A DNA stretch of 64,000 nt, from NCBI GenBank assembly GCA_965248815.1, contig CBDFKK010000008.1, positions 3,100,001 through 3,164,000 of the forward strand, in the 5' to 3' direction. Source of the stretch: CBDFKK01 sp965248815 (lineage in GTDB: Bacteria; Pseudomonadota; Alphaproteobacteria; SMXP01). Positions 8,767 to 18,139 of this stretch are shown piece after piece (within the stretch, counting starts at the first letter, position 1; every line of letters starts with the position of its first letter). A model generated the notes under the pieces. That model saw nothing but the letters and a program-made list of their open reading frames with translations, had not been told where the DNA came from and made no database searches. A program made the translations under genes and the position numbers.

Positions 8767-9261
8767 CTACCAAAATTCCGTTCCGGGCGCGCCTTTGAAC
8801 GGGCCAACAATTTCTGCCGTGCGCCAGCCACCATAAAAGTCGCCGGCTTGTGCGATGACTTGCTCGTCATCGACAAAACACGCATCCATCAATTGTGGAT
8901 AGAAAGACATGTAGTTGCGAATAGCGGCAAATCTCGCCGTTGGATTGGGATAGGACCATGCCGCGCCGCGCACGTGTCTGTCGCCTACCCTCACTGACCA
9001 ATATTCAGCTTGGCCTTTCCATTCACAGAAACTCCGGCGCGTCGAAGGTTCAAGAGCGATCATGTCAATGTCGGCTTGAGGAATGTAATATCCCGGCGGG
9101 TGACTTGTTTCGCACAGTCGATAGCCTTTGGTTGTGTCGGCGATGACTTCGCCGCCGAATTTGACACGCAAGCGGCGCTGAGTGGGCTCACACAGAGGCG
9201 GCCGTGGATAGTCCCACACCGATTCCTGACCCGGGCCCGGCTCAATTCGATCTCTTGTCAT
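8767..9261 (-). CDS. DUF427 family protein
   Basis: A 164-residue soluble protein containing a DUF427 domain. The diagnostic parts are RVKFGGEVIADTTKG with YRLCETSHPPGYYIP following, CEWKGQAEYW, and the end YPQLMDACFVDDE. The domain fold is small and beta-rich, and no biochemical role is established that I can name with confidence. The start at 9261 is preferred over a GTG at 9273 because GGAG lies 6-7 bases before the ATG. It is divergent from the MATE transporter gene. Confidence 0.82.
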   Translation of the reverse strand: MTRDRIEPGPGQESVWDYPRPPLCEPTQRRLRVKFGGEVIADTTKGYRLCETSHPPGYYIPQADIDMIALEPSTRRSFCEWKGQAEYWSVRVGDRHVRGAAWSYPNPTARFAAIRNYMSFYPQLMDACFVDDEQVIAQAGDFYGGWRTAEIVGPFKGAPGTEFW

Positions 9262-9335
9262 CCTGTTCTCCACTGACGCTGCCCATGTTATACGCAGCAG
9301 CGCCTCAATTGGCTCAACGACAAGCGCAAGCCCAA

Positions 9336-10670
9336 ATGACAGACATTAGCCACAGAAAAGTCTGGACCATCGCCTGGCCCATGGTCATCTCCAATATCTC
9401 AACGCCCCTGTTGGGACTCGTGGACACCGCCGTGATCGGCCAATTGGAGTCGGCATCTTACTTAGGCGCGATCGCCCTCGGTGTTCTTCTATTCAATTTT
9501 TTATATTTGGGTCTCGGCTTTTTACGCATGGGCACAACAGCGTTTACAGCCCAAGCTTTCGGAGCTGGCGACGATGCAGAAGTCGATGCCGGCCTTGGCC
9601 GCGCTGTCATTGTGGGCTTGAGCTTAGGTCTCGTCATGATCGCAGTACAACTGCCCATCGCGGCCGGCGCCTTTTGGCTTTTAGAGGGAAGCGCACAGGT
9701 CGAGTCGCTGGCGCGCAATTACTTGGCGATCCGCATTTGGGGGGCGCCCGCCGCGCTGACGGTTTTTGTTTTCGTCGGTTGGTTCATTGGGTTACAAAAA
9801 ACAAAGCTGGCACTGGCGCTGCAAGTCTGGCTCAACGCAGTGAACATTATTCTCGATGTTTTCTTCGTGATGGGCCTCGGCTGGGACGTTGACGGTGTCG
9901 CCTACGGAACACTGATCGCCGAATGGAGCACGGTCTTGGTCGGCGCTGCATTGGTCTGGCGCGAACTTGCGGTGAGACAAGGAAAGCGCCCCTCCGCCAA
10001 CTGGTCCCGGATGCTCGACGTTCCTGCCTTGCGCCGTATGCTGAGTGTCAACGGCGACATCTTCATCCGTACTATTTGTCTCGTCTTTGCCTTTAGCTGG
10101 TTTACCGCTCAAGGGGCAAAGGCGGGCGATACCATCCTTGCGGCCAACTACGTTCTGATGCAATTCATCATGTTTGCCTCATTCTTTCTGGACGGCTTCG
10201 CTTTTGCCGCGGAAACTTTGGTCGGCAGCGCCATTGGCGCGCAAAAGCGAAAGCAACTCACCGACTCCGTTTTGATTTCGACCCGCATTGCCGGCGGGAC
10301 TGCATTCGTTTTGACGATCTTGTTTATCGCCTTCGGCGGATTCGTTATCGATACGCTCACCACAGCACCGGACGTGCGCGCAGAAGCGCGCAACTATTTG
10401 CTCTGGGCAGCGTCAATTCCCATTGTCGCCGTTTGGTGTTTTCAACTGGACGGCATTTTCATCGGCGCGACCCGGGGCGCGGATCTGCGCAACATGATGG
10501 TGATTTCGTTGGCCGTATATCTAGCGTTCTGGTATGCGCTCACCCCGGTTGGCAATCACGGCCTATGGGCCGCGTTCATCGCGTTTTTCATCGCACGGGG
10601 CATTACCCTCGGTTTGCGCTACCAGGCTTTGGTGCGCGAGTCGGTGCCGGCATCTGCTCAAGCCAGCTAG
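9336..10670 (+). CDS. MATE-family (DinF-like) multidrug and toxin efflux transporter
   Basis: A 444-residue inner-membrane antiporter with about twelve transmembrane segments in two six-helix halves. The N-terminus KVWTIAWPMVISNISTPLLG and the DTAVIGQLES segment that follows match the MatE domain start, and the second half begins near RMLSVNGDIFIRT. Family members export organic cations or flavin-like compounds using Na or H gradients; DinF-like proteins are linked to oxidative or bile-salt stress. The start at 9336 places the first helix about ten residues in; an ATG at 9285 is possible. The 3' end overlaps the convergent arsC-like gene by 4 bases. Confidence 0.88.
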   Translation: MTDISHRKVWTIAWPMVISNISTPLLGLVDTAVIGQLESASYLGAIALGVLLFNFLYLGLGFLRMGTTAFTAQAFGAGDDAEVDAGLGRAVIVGLSLGLVMIAVQLPIAAGAFWLLEGSAQVESLARNYLAIRIWGAPAALTVFVFVGWFIGLQKTKLALALQVWLNAVNIILDVFFVMGLGWDVDGVAYGTLIAEWSTVLVGAALVWRELAVRQGKRPSANWSRMLDVPALRRMLSVNGDIFIRTICLVFAFSWFTAQGAKAGDTILAANYVLMQFIMFASFFLDGFAFAAETLVGSAIGAQKRKQLTDSVLISTRIAGGTAFVLTILFIAFGGFVIDTLTTAPDVRAEARNYLLWAASIPIVAVWCFQLDGIFIGATRGADLRNMMVISLAVYLAFWYALTPVGNHGLWAAFIAFFIARGITLGLRYQALVRESVPASAQAS

Positions 10671-11014
10671 AGAATGTTGAGAACGGCTTCAGGCGGGCGG
10701 CCGATCGCCGCCTTGGCTCCCGACACGACAATGGGACGCTCGATCAAAATGGGATGGTCGACCATTACTTTGATCAACTTAGCCCGACTTAAACTTTCAT
10801 CGGCAAGATCGTTTTCTTTGTAGGGCGCTTCTTTTCGGCGCATTGCCTCACGGGGCTCGAGCTTGAGCTTTTTCAAAATGTCATCGAGCTCGCTCGCACT
10901 TGGCGGCGTTTGCAGATACTCGACAATCTTAGGCTCGACGCCTTTGCTTCGCAGTAGCTCCAGCGTCTGTCGGGATTTCGAATAGCGCGGATTGTGAAAG
11001 ATGGTAACCGCCAT
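10667..11014 (-). CDS. ArsC-family protein with the catalytic Cys replaced by Tyr
   Basis: A 115-residue thioredoxin-fold protein of the glutaredoxin-dependent arsenate reductase family. The active-site loop reads HNPRYSKSR (residues 7-15), whereas typical members have HNPRCSKSR; the Cys that attacks arsenate is Tyr 11 (codon TAT). The arginines of the family are still present: REAMRRKE (about 53-60), IERPI (about 90-94) and GRPPE near residue 107. Arsenate reduction by the known mechanism would not be possible. The start at 11014 is supported by GGAGAG 7 bases upstream. It lies 19 bases downstream of pyrD and is probably co-transcribed; no other ars genes are adjacent. Confidence 0.85.
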   Translation of the reverse strand: MAVTIFHNPRYSKSRQTLELLRSKGVEPKIVEYLQTPPSASELDDILKKLKLEPREAMRRKEAPYKENDLADESLSRAKLIKVMVDHPILIERPIVVSGAKAAIGRPPEAVLNIL

Positions 11015-11033
11015 CAGAGTCTCTCCATTGTTC

Positions 11034-12098
11034 TTACGAAAGGGCCGTGCCGACGGCCTCATTCACGCTCTTGAAACCGTCGCGCGCTAGGCAGTCCGCA
11101 AGGTCTTTCTTTATTTGTTGTATCAAATCCGGTCCTTGATAAGTCAAGGCCGAATAGAGCTGAACCAGCGATGCGCCGGATCTAATTTTTTCATAGGCCT
11201 GTTCGCCGGACGAGACGCCACCTACACCAATGAGCGCGACGCGGCCTTCCGTGGCGCGATAGAATTCGCGCAATACCGCTGTCGAGGGTTCAAACAGAGG
11301 CGCGCCTGACAGGCCGCCGCCTTCGCGCGCATGCGGACCGCGCAGGCCTGTCCGATGTCCGACCGTTGTGTTGCTCACAATCAATGCCTCGACGCCGCGA
11401 GACATCACTGTTTCCGAAATGTCATCAATGTCTTGAGATCCCAAGTCCGGCGCAACCTTGATAACCAGCGGGGTGGGCGAAGCTCCCGCCACACTCAGTT
11501 GCGCGCGCACATCCATGAGCGCGCCAAGCAATTCGTCAAGGGCCGTTTTGTCTTGCAGCGATCTCAAACCGGGCGTGTTCGGCGAAGATATGTTTACGGT
11601 TACATAATCCGCCAGCGCGTGTAGGCGGCGAAAGCCTTCGACATAGTCCGCGACCCAATCGGTCGACGATTTATTAGCACCGACATTGGCCCCGACGATG
11701 CCGGGGCGCCCGGATCGTTGTTTAAGCCGTAGCTCTGCGGCATCGAGTCCTTTGTTGTTGAACCCAAGTCGATTAACAATGGCCCTGTCCTCTTCGAGGC
11801 GAAAAATGCGTGGCCGCGGGTTACCGTCTTGAGGCAAAGGTGTGATGGTGCCGACTTCCGCAAAGCCGAAACCCATCGCAATCATCGCGTCCGGCACTTC
11901 GGCGTTCTTGTCAAAGCCCGCAGCAAGGCCAAGAGGATTGGGAAAGTCCAGACCAAAAACTTGAACCGTCAAAATTGCAGGACCCGGCCCGCGAGATTTG
12001 GCACCCAGTCCCATCGTCAGTGCACGAATGGTCAGGCTATGAGCCGTTTCGGGAGAGAATTGCCGCAACAAAGGCAGACCAATCCCATAGAGGCTCAT
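11034..12098 (-). CDS. pyrD: Dihydroorotate dehydrogenase, quinone-dependent (class 2)
   Basis: The 354-residue membrane-associated flavoenzyme that oxidises dihydroorotate to orotate in pyrimidine synthesis and passes electrons to ubiquinone. Class 2 is shown by the N-terminal amphipathic helix region (LLRQFSPETAHSLTIRAL) and by NISSPNTPGLR (catalytic Ser region) rather than a catalytic Cys loop. The FMN site includes GLAAGFDKNAE and the C-terminal IGVGGVSSGEQAYEKI. The ATG at 12098 shares one base with the stop of the DUF952 gene (TGATG), so translation is coupled. Confidence 0.96.
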   Translation of the reverse strand: MSLYGIGLPLLRQFSPETAHSLTIRALTMGLGAKSRGPGPAILTVQVFGLDFPNPLGLAAGFDKNAEVPDAMIAMGFGFAEVGTITPLPQDGNPRPRIFRLEEDRAIVNRLGFNNKGLDAAELRLKQRSGRPGIVGANVGANKSSTDWVADYVEGFRRLHALADYVTVNISSPNTPGLRSLQDKTALDELLGALMDVRAQLSVAGASPTPLVIKVAPDLGSQDIDDISETVMSRGVEALIVSNTTVGHRTGLRGPHAREGGGLSGAPLFEPSTAVLREFYRATEGRVALIGVGGVSSGEQAYEKIRSGASLVQLYSALTYQGPDLIQQIKKDLADCLARDGFKSVNEAVGTALS

Positions 12099-12457
12099 CA
12101 ATCGTCCCCGCCTAAGTGGGAGGGAAATTGATGCAAACCGTCCTGCCCCAAGGGAAGAGGATGCACCGCGGTCACGGCACTCGTGGGAAGCACGCCGTAG
12201 AGATGAGGAAACAAGGCGCCGCCGCGCGATTCTTCCCAGCGCAACGGATCTTTCAAGAGCCGCGTATCGACCTCCAGCAAATATAGATCGTTCGCATTTG
12301 CAAAATATTTGGCGGCAGTTTCGCGCACCTGAGCCGCTGTTGAGAAATGGATAAAACCATCAGCCTCGTCAGCCGGCGAGCCCTCAAAAACGTTTTTGAA
12401 GAGCGCTGCCGACCATTCGGCGACGGAGCAGATTTTGAAAATGATCTTATCGGTCAC
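12098..12457 (-). CDS. DUF952 family protein
   Basis: A 119-residue protein of the DUF952 family, which commonly precedes pyrD in alphaproteobacteria. The core reads IFKICSVAEWSAAL, then DGFIHFSTAAQVRETAAKYF and LYLLEVDTRLL, with the end FPHLYGVLP. The fold resembles glutathione S-transferase-unrelated small alpha/beta proteins and no activity is known to me. The GTG at 12457 is chosen because the domain starts immediately after it and because it leaves a normal 49-base gap from the upstream TPR gene; the frame is open much further upstream but that part overlaps the TPR gene. Confidence 0.8.
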   Translation of the reverse strand: MTDKIIFKICSVAEWSAALFKNVFEGSPADEADGFIHFSTAAQVRETAAKYFANANDLYLLEVDTRLLKDPLRWEESRGGALFPHLYGVLPTSAVTAVHPLPLGQDGLHQFPSHLGGDD

Positions 12458-12506
12458 AGTGCCGGGTATAAGCCGCAAGCCGGGCGGAGGCAAGCCGCGA
12501 CGATAG

Positions 12507-13313
12507 CTAATATAAGCTCTTTTGAAGCTTACAGAGTTTCTTGATGCGCTTTTTTTCGCCGGACCGAACGGCGTCCAGCAGCTCCAGCGCCCGCGCCGCC
12601 ATGACTCCAGAGAAAGCGTCAGACGGTACAAGCTCTTCGATCGGGGCAAGAACGTCGCGCGCCCGGACCACATGCTCTTCCTTGCCCAGCGCTGCTAGCT
12701 GCAAGCCAAACTGATGTCGAATGGCGATGTTGCCCGGATCGACTTTCAAGGCGGCTTCGTAATAATCAATGCCTGTTTGCTCGTCAGCCTGATAAAGCCA
12801 TTCAGCACTTTTTCGCCCGGCCCGATCGACGATTTCCAAATGCCAACCGCCCAGCACCGACAGCACCCAGGAATTTTCCGGCGCTACCGAGAATGCGCGA
12901 TCCAAATGCTCCTTGCCGTCTCTAGCATATCCCCGGAAGTGAGCCCTGAGCCGTCCCGTGTGCCGACCAATCAACCCAAGAGACAAAGCCAGTTGAATGT
13001 TGCCTTCTACGTGATCGGGATCGAGGGAAATCGCCGCGCGCGCCGCCTGCTCAGCGCGCTCAACGTAGTCCAGAACACTTTTGTCCCGCGGCCCCGTAGT
13101 CGCAGCCGACAACAAAGACCGCGCCGCATAAGCAAACGCATCAGCCGTACCGATCGCTTCTGCTTGTCTGGCTGCCTCAATAAATGAGCCGCCGATATAA
13201 AGCGCCGCAACGTCGTCGAGAGGCTCGGCAGCCGACAGGTTCGGGAAAAGCATCACGGCAATGAAGACTACCGCAAGCAATTGCTGAGCTCGTTTGGATC
13301 GGGAGATCCACAT
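12507..13313 (-). CDS. Exported TPR-repeat protein
   Basis: A 268-residue protein with an N-terminal signal peptide (positive SRSKR, then a hydrophobic run, cleavage likely after LSAAEP near residue 30). The rest is helical with tetratricopeptide-like units, for example EQAARAAISLDPDHVEGNIQLAL, EHLDRAFSVAPENSWVLSVLGG and YYEAALKVDPGNIAIRHQFGL, spaced in the typical way. It is probably a periplasmic scaffold. The C-terminus is basic (KKRIKKLCKLQKS). It lies upstream of DUF952-pyrD-arsC on the same strand and may head that transcript. The partner is unknown. Confidence 0.75.
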   Translation of the reverse strand: MWISRSKRAQQLLAVVFIAVMLFPNLSAAEPLDDVAALYIGGSFIEAARQAEAIGTADAFAYAARSLLSAATTGPRDKSVLDYVERAEQAARAAISLDPDHVEGNIQLALSLGLIGRHTGRLRAHFRGYARDGKEHLDRAFSVAPENSWVLSVLGGWHLEIVDRAGRKSAEWLYQADEQTGIDYYEAALKVDPGNIAIRHQFGLQLAALGKEEHVVRARDVLAPIEELVPSDAFSGVMAARALELLDAVRSGEKKRIKKLCKLQKSLY

Positions 13314-13420
13314 CAGGGGGCATGGCCCTATGAAATTCAGCCAACCGAGCGCTTACATTTCTCGGCACACGCCGCAAACCTAGCAGAAATCTGATTGCAA
13401 AATCCGTCAAGTCGCCGTGA

Positions 13421-14998
13421 TCAGGCGTTTTCGGCAAGTGCCTTGCGAATGAGACCCACGGTTTCCGGGATGCCATAGATCGCGACAAAAGACCCAAATC
13501 GTGGTCCCTGACTTTGGCCGAGCAATACTTCGTAGAGGGCCTTGAACCAATCACGGAGATTCTCGAAGGATTGCTCTTTCCCAACCGCGAATACTTCGGT
13601 TTGGATCGCTTCGGCCGTCGTTTCTCCGGCCCGCTCCAACGCTTCCAATCTAAGAGCAAGGTCTTCGAGGGCTGCTCGTTCTTCGTTCGTCGGCGCTCGG
13701 AAGTTCTTCGACGGCTTCACAAAATCATCAAAATAATTGATGGCGTAACCAACAAGCCGATCAAGTGTAGGATTGTTCTCGGGGCTGACATCCGAAACAT
13801 AGCGTTCGATGAATCCCCAGAGAGTTTCCTTGTCGTGTGCGTTACTGGCACTCACAAGGTTTAAGAGGATTGCAAAACTTATCGGCACTTGTTCCTGCGG
13901 TACTTTCCCTGAGTGAATGTGCCAGACGGGATTAGCCGCTTGTTCTTCCGGCGATTGCTCCGGGTATTTTCCAAGAAACGTCAAATACTCATCGACGGCC
14001 TTGGGGATCACATCGAAATAAAGGCGTTTGGCCTTGCGCGGGCTTTGAAACATGTAAAGTGCAAGACTTTCCGGTGTGGCATAGCGCAGCCATTCTTCGA
14101 CCGCGATGCCATTGCCTTTCGACTTCGAAATCTTCTCGCTGTTTTGATCGAGAAACAATTCGAATATGAAACTTTGCGGCGGCGATCTTCCGATCGCTTT
14201 GCAAATTTGCGAGGACAATTTGACGGACTCGATGAGATCCTTGCCAGCCATTTCGTAGTTGACGCTAAGCGCTGCCCAACGCATGGCCCAATCAGCTTTC
14301 CATTGCAACTTGCAATGACCGCCAGTCACCTTGGTTTCGCGGCGCTCACCGTCTTCGCGCTCGTAAACGATCGTACCGTCGTTCGCATTGACTTCAACCA
14401 CGGGCACTTGAAGCACGTGGCCCGTATCTGGGCAGATCGGCAAGAACGGCGAATATGTTTTGCGCCGCTCGGGACCGAGCGTGGGCAAAACGATGTTGAG
14501 CACTTTGTCGTAATGACTAAGAACTTCTAGAAGGGTTTCATCAAACAGACCGGACTTGTAGCACTCGGTCGCACTTCTGAAGTCGTACTCGAATTCGAAT
14601 TCATCCAAAAAAGAGCGGAGCCGCGCATTGTTGTGGTGAGCGAAACTTTCGTGGGTACCAAAAGGATCAGGCACAGATGTCAGAGGTTTGTTGAGATATT
14701 CTTGGAGCATCTCCTGATTAGGCAAGTTAGTAGGCACCCGCCGCATGCCGTCCATATCATCTGAAAATGCGATCAGCCTCGTCGGCCGGTCGGACAACAA
14801 AGAAAAAGCGTGCCGAACCATGGTCGTGCGCGCCACTTCGCCGAACGTGCCGATATGCGGCAGGCCGGACGGGCCGTATCCGGTTTGGAAAACGACTTCT
14901 TTGTCTCCCCCACTTGCGCCAAGCCGTGTCACGAGCTGGCGCGCCTGGTCGAACGGCCATGCTTTGCTTGCTCCAGCGATGTCTCGGTCAATTGCCAT
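13421..14998 (-). CDS. lysK: Lysyl-tRNA synthetase, class I
   Basis: A 525-residue class I lysyl-tRNA synthetase, the archaeal-type enzyme that replaces class II LysRS in many alphaproteobacteria. The HIGH signature is PSGLPHIG (residues 43-50) and the KMSKS equivalent is KISKS (289-293). A C-terminal helical anticodon-binding domain follows. It charges tRNA-Lys in the cytoplasm. The start at 14998 gives the usual N-terminus. It is divergent from the DinG-like helicase; about 150 bases between them should hold both promoters. No class II enzyme is visible here, so this may be the sole LysRS. Confidence 0.96.
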   Translation of the reverse strand: MAIDRDIAGASKAWPFDQARQLVTRLGASGGDKEVVFQTGYGPSGLPHIGTFGEVARTTMVRHAFSLLSDRPTRLIAFSDDMDGMRRVPTNLPNQEMLQEYLNKPLTSVPDPFGTHESFAHHNNARLRSFLDEFEFEYDFRSATECYKSGLFDETLLEVLSHYDKVLNIVLPTLGPERRKTYSPFLPICPDTGHVLQVPVVEVNANDGTIVYEREDGERRETKVTGGHCKLQWKADWAMRWAALSVNYEMAGKDLIESVKLSSQICKAIGRSPPQSFIFELFLDQNSEKISKSKGNGIAVEEWLRYATPESLALYMFQSPRKAKRLYFDVIPKAVDEYLTFLGKYPEQSPEEQAANPVWHIHSGKVPQEQVPISFAILLNLVSASNAHDKETLWGFIERYVSDVSPENNPTLDRLVGYAINYFDDFVKPSKNFRAPTNEERAALEDLALRLEALERAGETTAEAIQTEVFAVGKEQSFENLRDWFKALYEVLLGQSQGPRFGSFVAIYGIPETVGLIRKALAENA

Positions 14999-15146
14999 CG
15001 AAATATTCAGAGTCCATCAAAACTATGGGCGGAAATCGCCCACTAAGCGCGCAACGTAGGGTGAGGGCGTGGTGAGGTCAACGCAGCCAGGCCGCTTGGA
15101 GCGAGACCGTGGTTGTGGCGCCGAACGCGCGCCCTATACTTCGGCG

Positions 15147-18044
15147 ATGTCGAACGATTCCTTCGTATCGGAAAGTACGCCCGACGCCTCTTTTCTAAAG
15201 GACGTGGTCGCCCTCGCCGCGAGTACAACGAAAGCTGTTTCGCTCTCAGCCGAGGGCGAGCTCCGCGACTTGGATCGACGACAAGCGGCTCAGGTGCTGA
15301 CCGAGCAACCCGTCATCGTCTGCCATCACGTTTTGACGGCGCGCCGGCTTGGGCTTAATGCGCAGCCGCGGCGGTCTAACTTGTTCGACGTGCTTGAACT
15401 TTTTGCCTTTGTTCGTCCCGCCGAGTTTTGCGTGCCGACACCGGCGGGTGTCGCATCGGCTTTGGGATTTCCTACGCCGCATGGATTAGAGGGCAATGCC
15501 GAAGCCATTCAAAAGGCAACTCACGAACTCCTCGATGAGCTATTGCTGTTTGATCCAGTTCAGGCCCTTGAGGCTTACACAGCGGCCGCGGACATGGGTC
15601 GAGGCGGTTGGTCTTGGACGCCCATTGTCCTGTCCGGTTTGCATGTCGAGAATCCCGATGAACGGTCATTGCCTAGCACTGTTCGCGAGATGCTCGCGGG
15701 CCTGCCGGAATGGGAAGAACTTGCACCTCCAGGAGCGGCCGGTTCCGAGCCAGTTTTGTCGGAAGAAATCAGCCAGCGCCTCTCCTTGCTATTGCGTGGC
15801 GGAAAAGAAGCAGACCTCAATGAACAGAGAGACCAGCAACTTGACTATGCGCAAGCTGTCGGTGAAGTTTTTGCGCCGCGCGCACGTGCAGGCGAACCCC
15901 ACATCGTGCTCGCTGAAGCCGGAACCGGGATCGGCAAGACCCTCGGCTATTTAGCGCCTGCGAGTCTTTGGGCCGAAAAGAACGGCCCCGGCCTTTGGAT
16001 TTCGACCTATACCAAAAACTTGCAACGGCAAATCGATCAAGAGCTCGATCGGCTTTTCCCCGATCGTAACATCAAAGCCAAGCGCGCCGTCATCCGCAAA
16101 GGGCGAGAAAACTATCTTTGCTTGTTGAACCTTCAGGAGCAGGCCGGCAGCTTCGATGCCGTGGCGCTCGGCCTGATATCGCGATGGGTAAGTGCCAGCC
16201 GCGACGGCGATATGATCGGCGGCGATTTCCCCGCCTGGCTCGGATCGCTCGTGACGCGCACATCTGCCGCTCGACATCCGTCCGACAGGGTATCATTGGG
16301 AGCGGGTCTCACAGACCGGCGCGGTGAATGCATTTATTCGGCGTGTTCTTACTATCGCAAGTGCTTTATTGAAAAAGCCGTCCGCAAGTCGAGGCATGCG
16401 GATCTCGTCGTTGCCAATCATGCCCTCGTCATGGTGCAAGCAGCACTTGAGCAGGCGTCCAACCAAGCGCGAACGGCACCCGCCGAATCCAAAAAGAAAT
16501 CAGAAAAGCTGCCGCCTCGTCCCTATCCTGGGCCCGCACGACTCATCTTCGATGAGGGCCATCACTTGTTTGACGCAGCTGACTCGGCTTTTTCAGCTCA
16601 TTTGACAGGCTTAGAAGCCGCTGAGCTACGCCGCTGGATTCGAGGTCCCGAGGCACGCCGCCAGCGCGGTCGCAGTTTAGAAGATCGTGTCGGCGACCTT
16701 ATCGAAGATAGTCCAGAAGCCACAGCTTCGCTAAAAGCCGTGCGACGCGGTGCGCTTGTTTTGCCAGGAGCAGGTTGGGCCAGCAGACTTGCTGCGAACC
16801 AACCCGCAGGACCCATGGAAGACTTTCTCGCGCTCGTCTTTCAACAAGTGTTGGCGCGGAACGATGAAGACGCCTACTCAACTTATGACCAAGAGACCTC
16901 GCCCTGGCCGGTCATTGATGGAGTGTTAGAAGCCGCGCACATCTTGGAAGACGCACTTGGAGAAATTGCAAGACCGTTCGCCAAACTGGCACGTCTGTTG
17001 CGCGATCTTATCGACAACCAAACGGCAGAGCTTGAGGCACAAACCAAGGGGCGGATCGATGCAGTTGCGCGCGGGCTGGAACGCCGGGCCCAACTCCAGT
17101 TGCCCGCATGGCAGGACATGTTGCGGCGCCTACCCGAAGGGCCGGAAGAGGCTTTTGTAGATTGGTTTTCGATCCACAGGGCTTTCGGGCGTTTGTTCGA
17201 TTTAGGCATGCATCGCCATTGGATTGATCCAACTATTCCCTTTGCAAGGGCCGTGATCGAACCGGCTCATGGCGTTTTGGTGACGTCAGCAACCTTGCGG
17301 GACGTGGTTCCAGAACATGTCGAAACCATTGAACCCGAATCGTCACTGACTGATTGGCAAAGCGCTGAAGTACGCACCGGCGCCGTACATCTGCCTTTGC
17401 CGGCAAAGCGTGTGTACTTCGCTTCTCCGTTCGACTACGCCAAGCAAACGCAAATCATTGTCGTCAACGACGTACCACGCAATGACACGCGCGCGGTCGC
17501 AGCTGCGTATCGCGAAATGTTCTTAGCCAGCGGTGGCGGCGCCTTAGGATTGTTTACGGCCATCAAGCGCTTGCGTCTTGTCCATGAGTCGATCGCCGGG
17601 GATTTGGACTCATCAGGCTTGACGCTTTATGCGCAGCACGTTGATCCCATTGATACTGGAACACTGGTCGACATGTTTCGTTCGGAACAAGACTCATGCT
17701 TGCTCGGAACCGACGCAGTCAGAGATGGTGTCGACGTGCCGGGACAAGCGCTTCGCTTGATCGTCTTTGATCGAGTTCCATGGCCGCGTCCAGATATTCT
17801 TCACAAAGCCCGCAAGAAACATTTTGGAGGCTCCAAATACGACGATCTGATCACGCGGTTGCGGATGAAGCAGGCCTACGGCCGTCTCATCCGTCGCAAT
17901 GATGATCGCGGCATTTTCATCATGCTCGATTCGCGCACGCCAACACGGTTGACGACTGCTTTTCCCGAACAGGTTGAGGTCCAGCGCCTCAACCTCAACG
18001 AGGCTGTTAGCAGCGTTTCGGAGTTTTTCTCCGGGGCGGATTGA
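15147..18044 (+). CDS. DinG/XPD-like Fe-S DNA helicase
   Basis: A large (965-residue) superfamily 2 helicase of the DinG/Rad3 group. An N-terminal region of about 230 residues without a clear match precedes Walker A EAGTGIGKT (about residues 256-264). The Fe-S cluster cysteines are likely those of ECIYSACSYYRKC near residue 395 together with an upstream Cys near YLCLL. The DEAH-type box is DEGHH (about 469-473), followed by the C-terminal helicase domain with GTDAVRDGVDVPG and the motif VI-like MKQAYGRLIRR. Relatives unwind 5' to 3' and resolve R-loops or D-loops. The start at 15147 is chosen because sequence further upstream lies in the lysK promoter region. Confidence 0.88.
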   Translation: MSNDSFVSESTPDASFLKDVVALAASTTKAVSLSAEGELRDLDRRQAAQVLTEQPVIVCHHVLTARRLGLNAQPRRSNLFDVLELFAFVRPAEFCVPTPAGVASALGFPTPHGLEGNAEAIQKATHELLDELLLFDPVQALEAYTAAADMGRGGWSWTPIVLSGLHVENPDERSLPSTVREMLAGLPEWEELAPPGAAGSEPVLSEEISQRLSLLLRGGKEADLNEQRDQQLDYAQAVGEVFAPRARAGEPHIVLAEAGTGIGKTLGYLAPASLWAEKNGPGLWISTYTKNLQRQIDQELDRLFPDRNIKAKRAVIRKGRENYLCLLNLQEQAGSFDAVALGLISRWVSASRDGDMIGGDFPAWLGSLVTRTSAARHPSDRVSLGAGLTDRRGECIYSACSYYRKCFIEKAVRKSRHADLVVANHALVMVQAALEQASNQARTAPAESKKKSEKLPPRPYPGPARLIFDEGHHLFDAADSAFSAHLTGLEAAELRRWIRGPEARRQRGRSLEDRVGDLIEDSPEATASLKAVRRGALVLPGAGWASRLAANQPAGPMEDFLALVFQQVLARNDEDAYSTYDQETSPWPVIDGVLEAAHILEDALGEIARPFAKLARLLRDLIDNQTAELEAQTKGRIDAVARGLERRAQLQLPAWQDMLRRLPEGPEEAFVDWFSIHRAFGRLFDLGMHRHWIDPTIPFARAVIEPAHGVLVTSATLRDVVPEHVETIEPESSLTDWQSAEVRTGAVHLPLPAKRVYFASPFDYAKQTQIIVVNDVPRNDTRAVAAAYREMFLASGGGALGLFTAIKRLRLVHESIAGDLDSSGLTLYAQHVDPIDTGTLVDMFRSEQDSCLLGTDAVRDGVDVPGQALRLIVFDRVPWPRPDILHKARKKHFGGSKYDDLITRLRMKQAYGRLIRRNDDRGIFIMLDSRTPTRLTTAFPEQVEVQRLNLNEAVSSVSEFFSGAD

Positions 18045-18139
18045 GAGAAGCCTTGAATTCCCAAGTTTTCACAACTACTTGCATCTTCAATGCTTTCCTC
18101 TAAGAATGCGCGCGCAGCACGCCACAAAGGACTCACTGA

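Noticed and set aside
8323..8997. A 224-codon + strand frame across the TVP38-type and DUF427 genes
   Set aside because: The translation is Arg/Ala-rich without membrane segments or motifs; both real genes are supported by family sequence.
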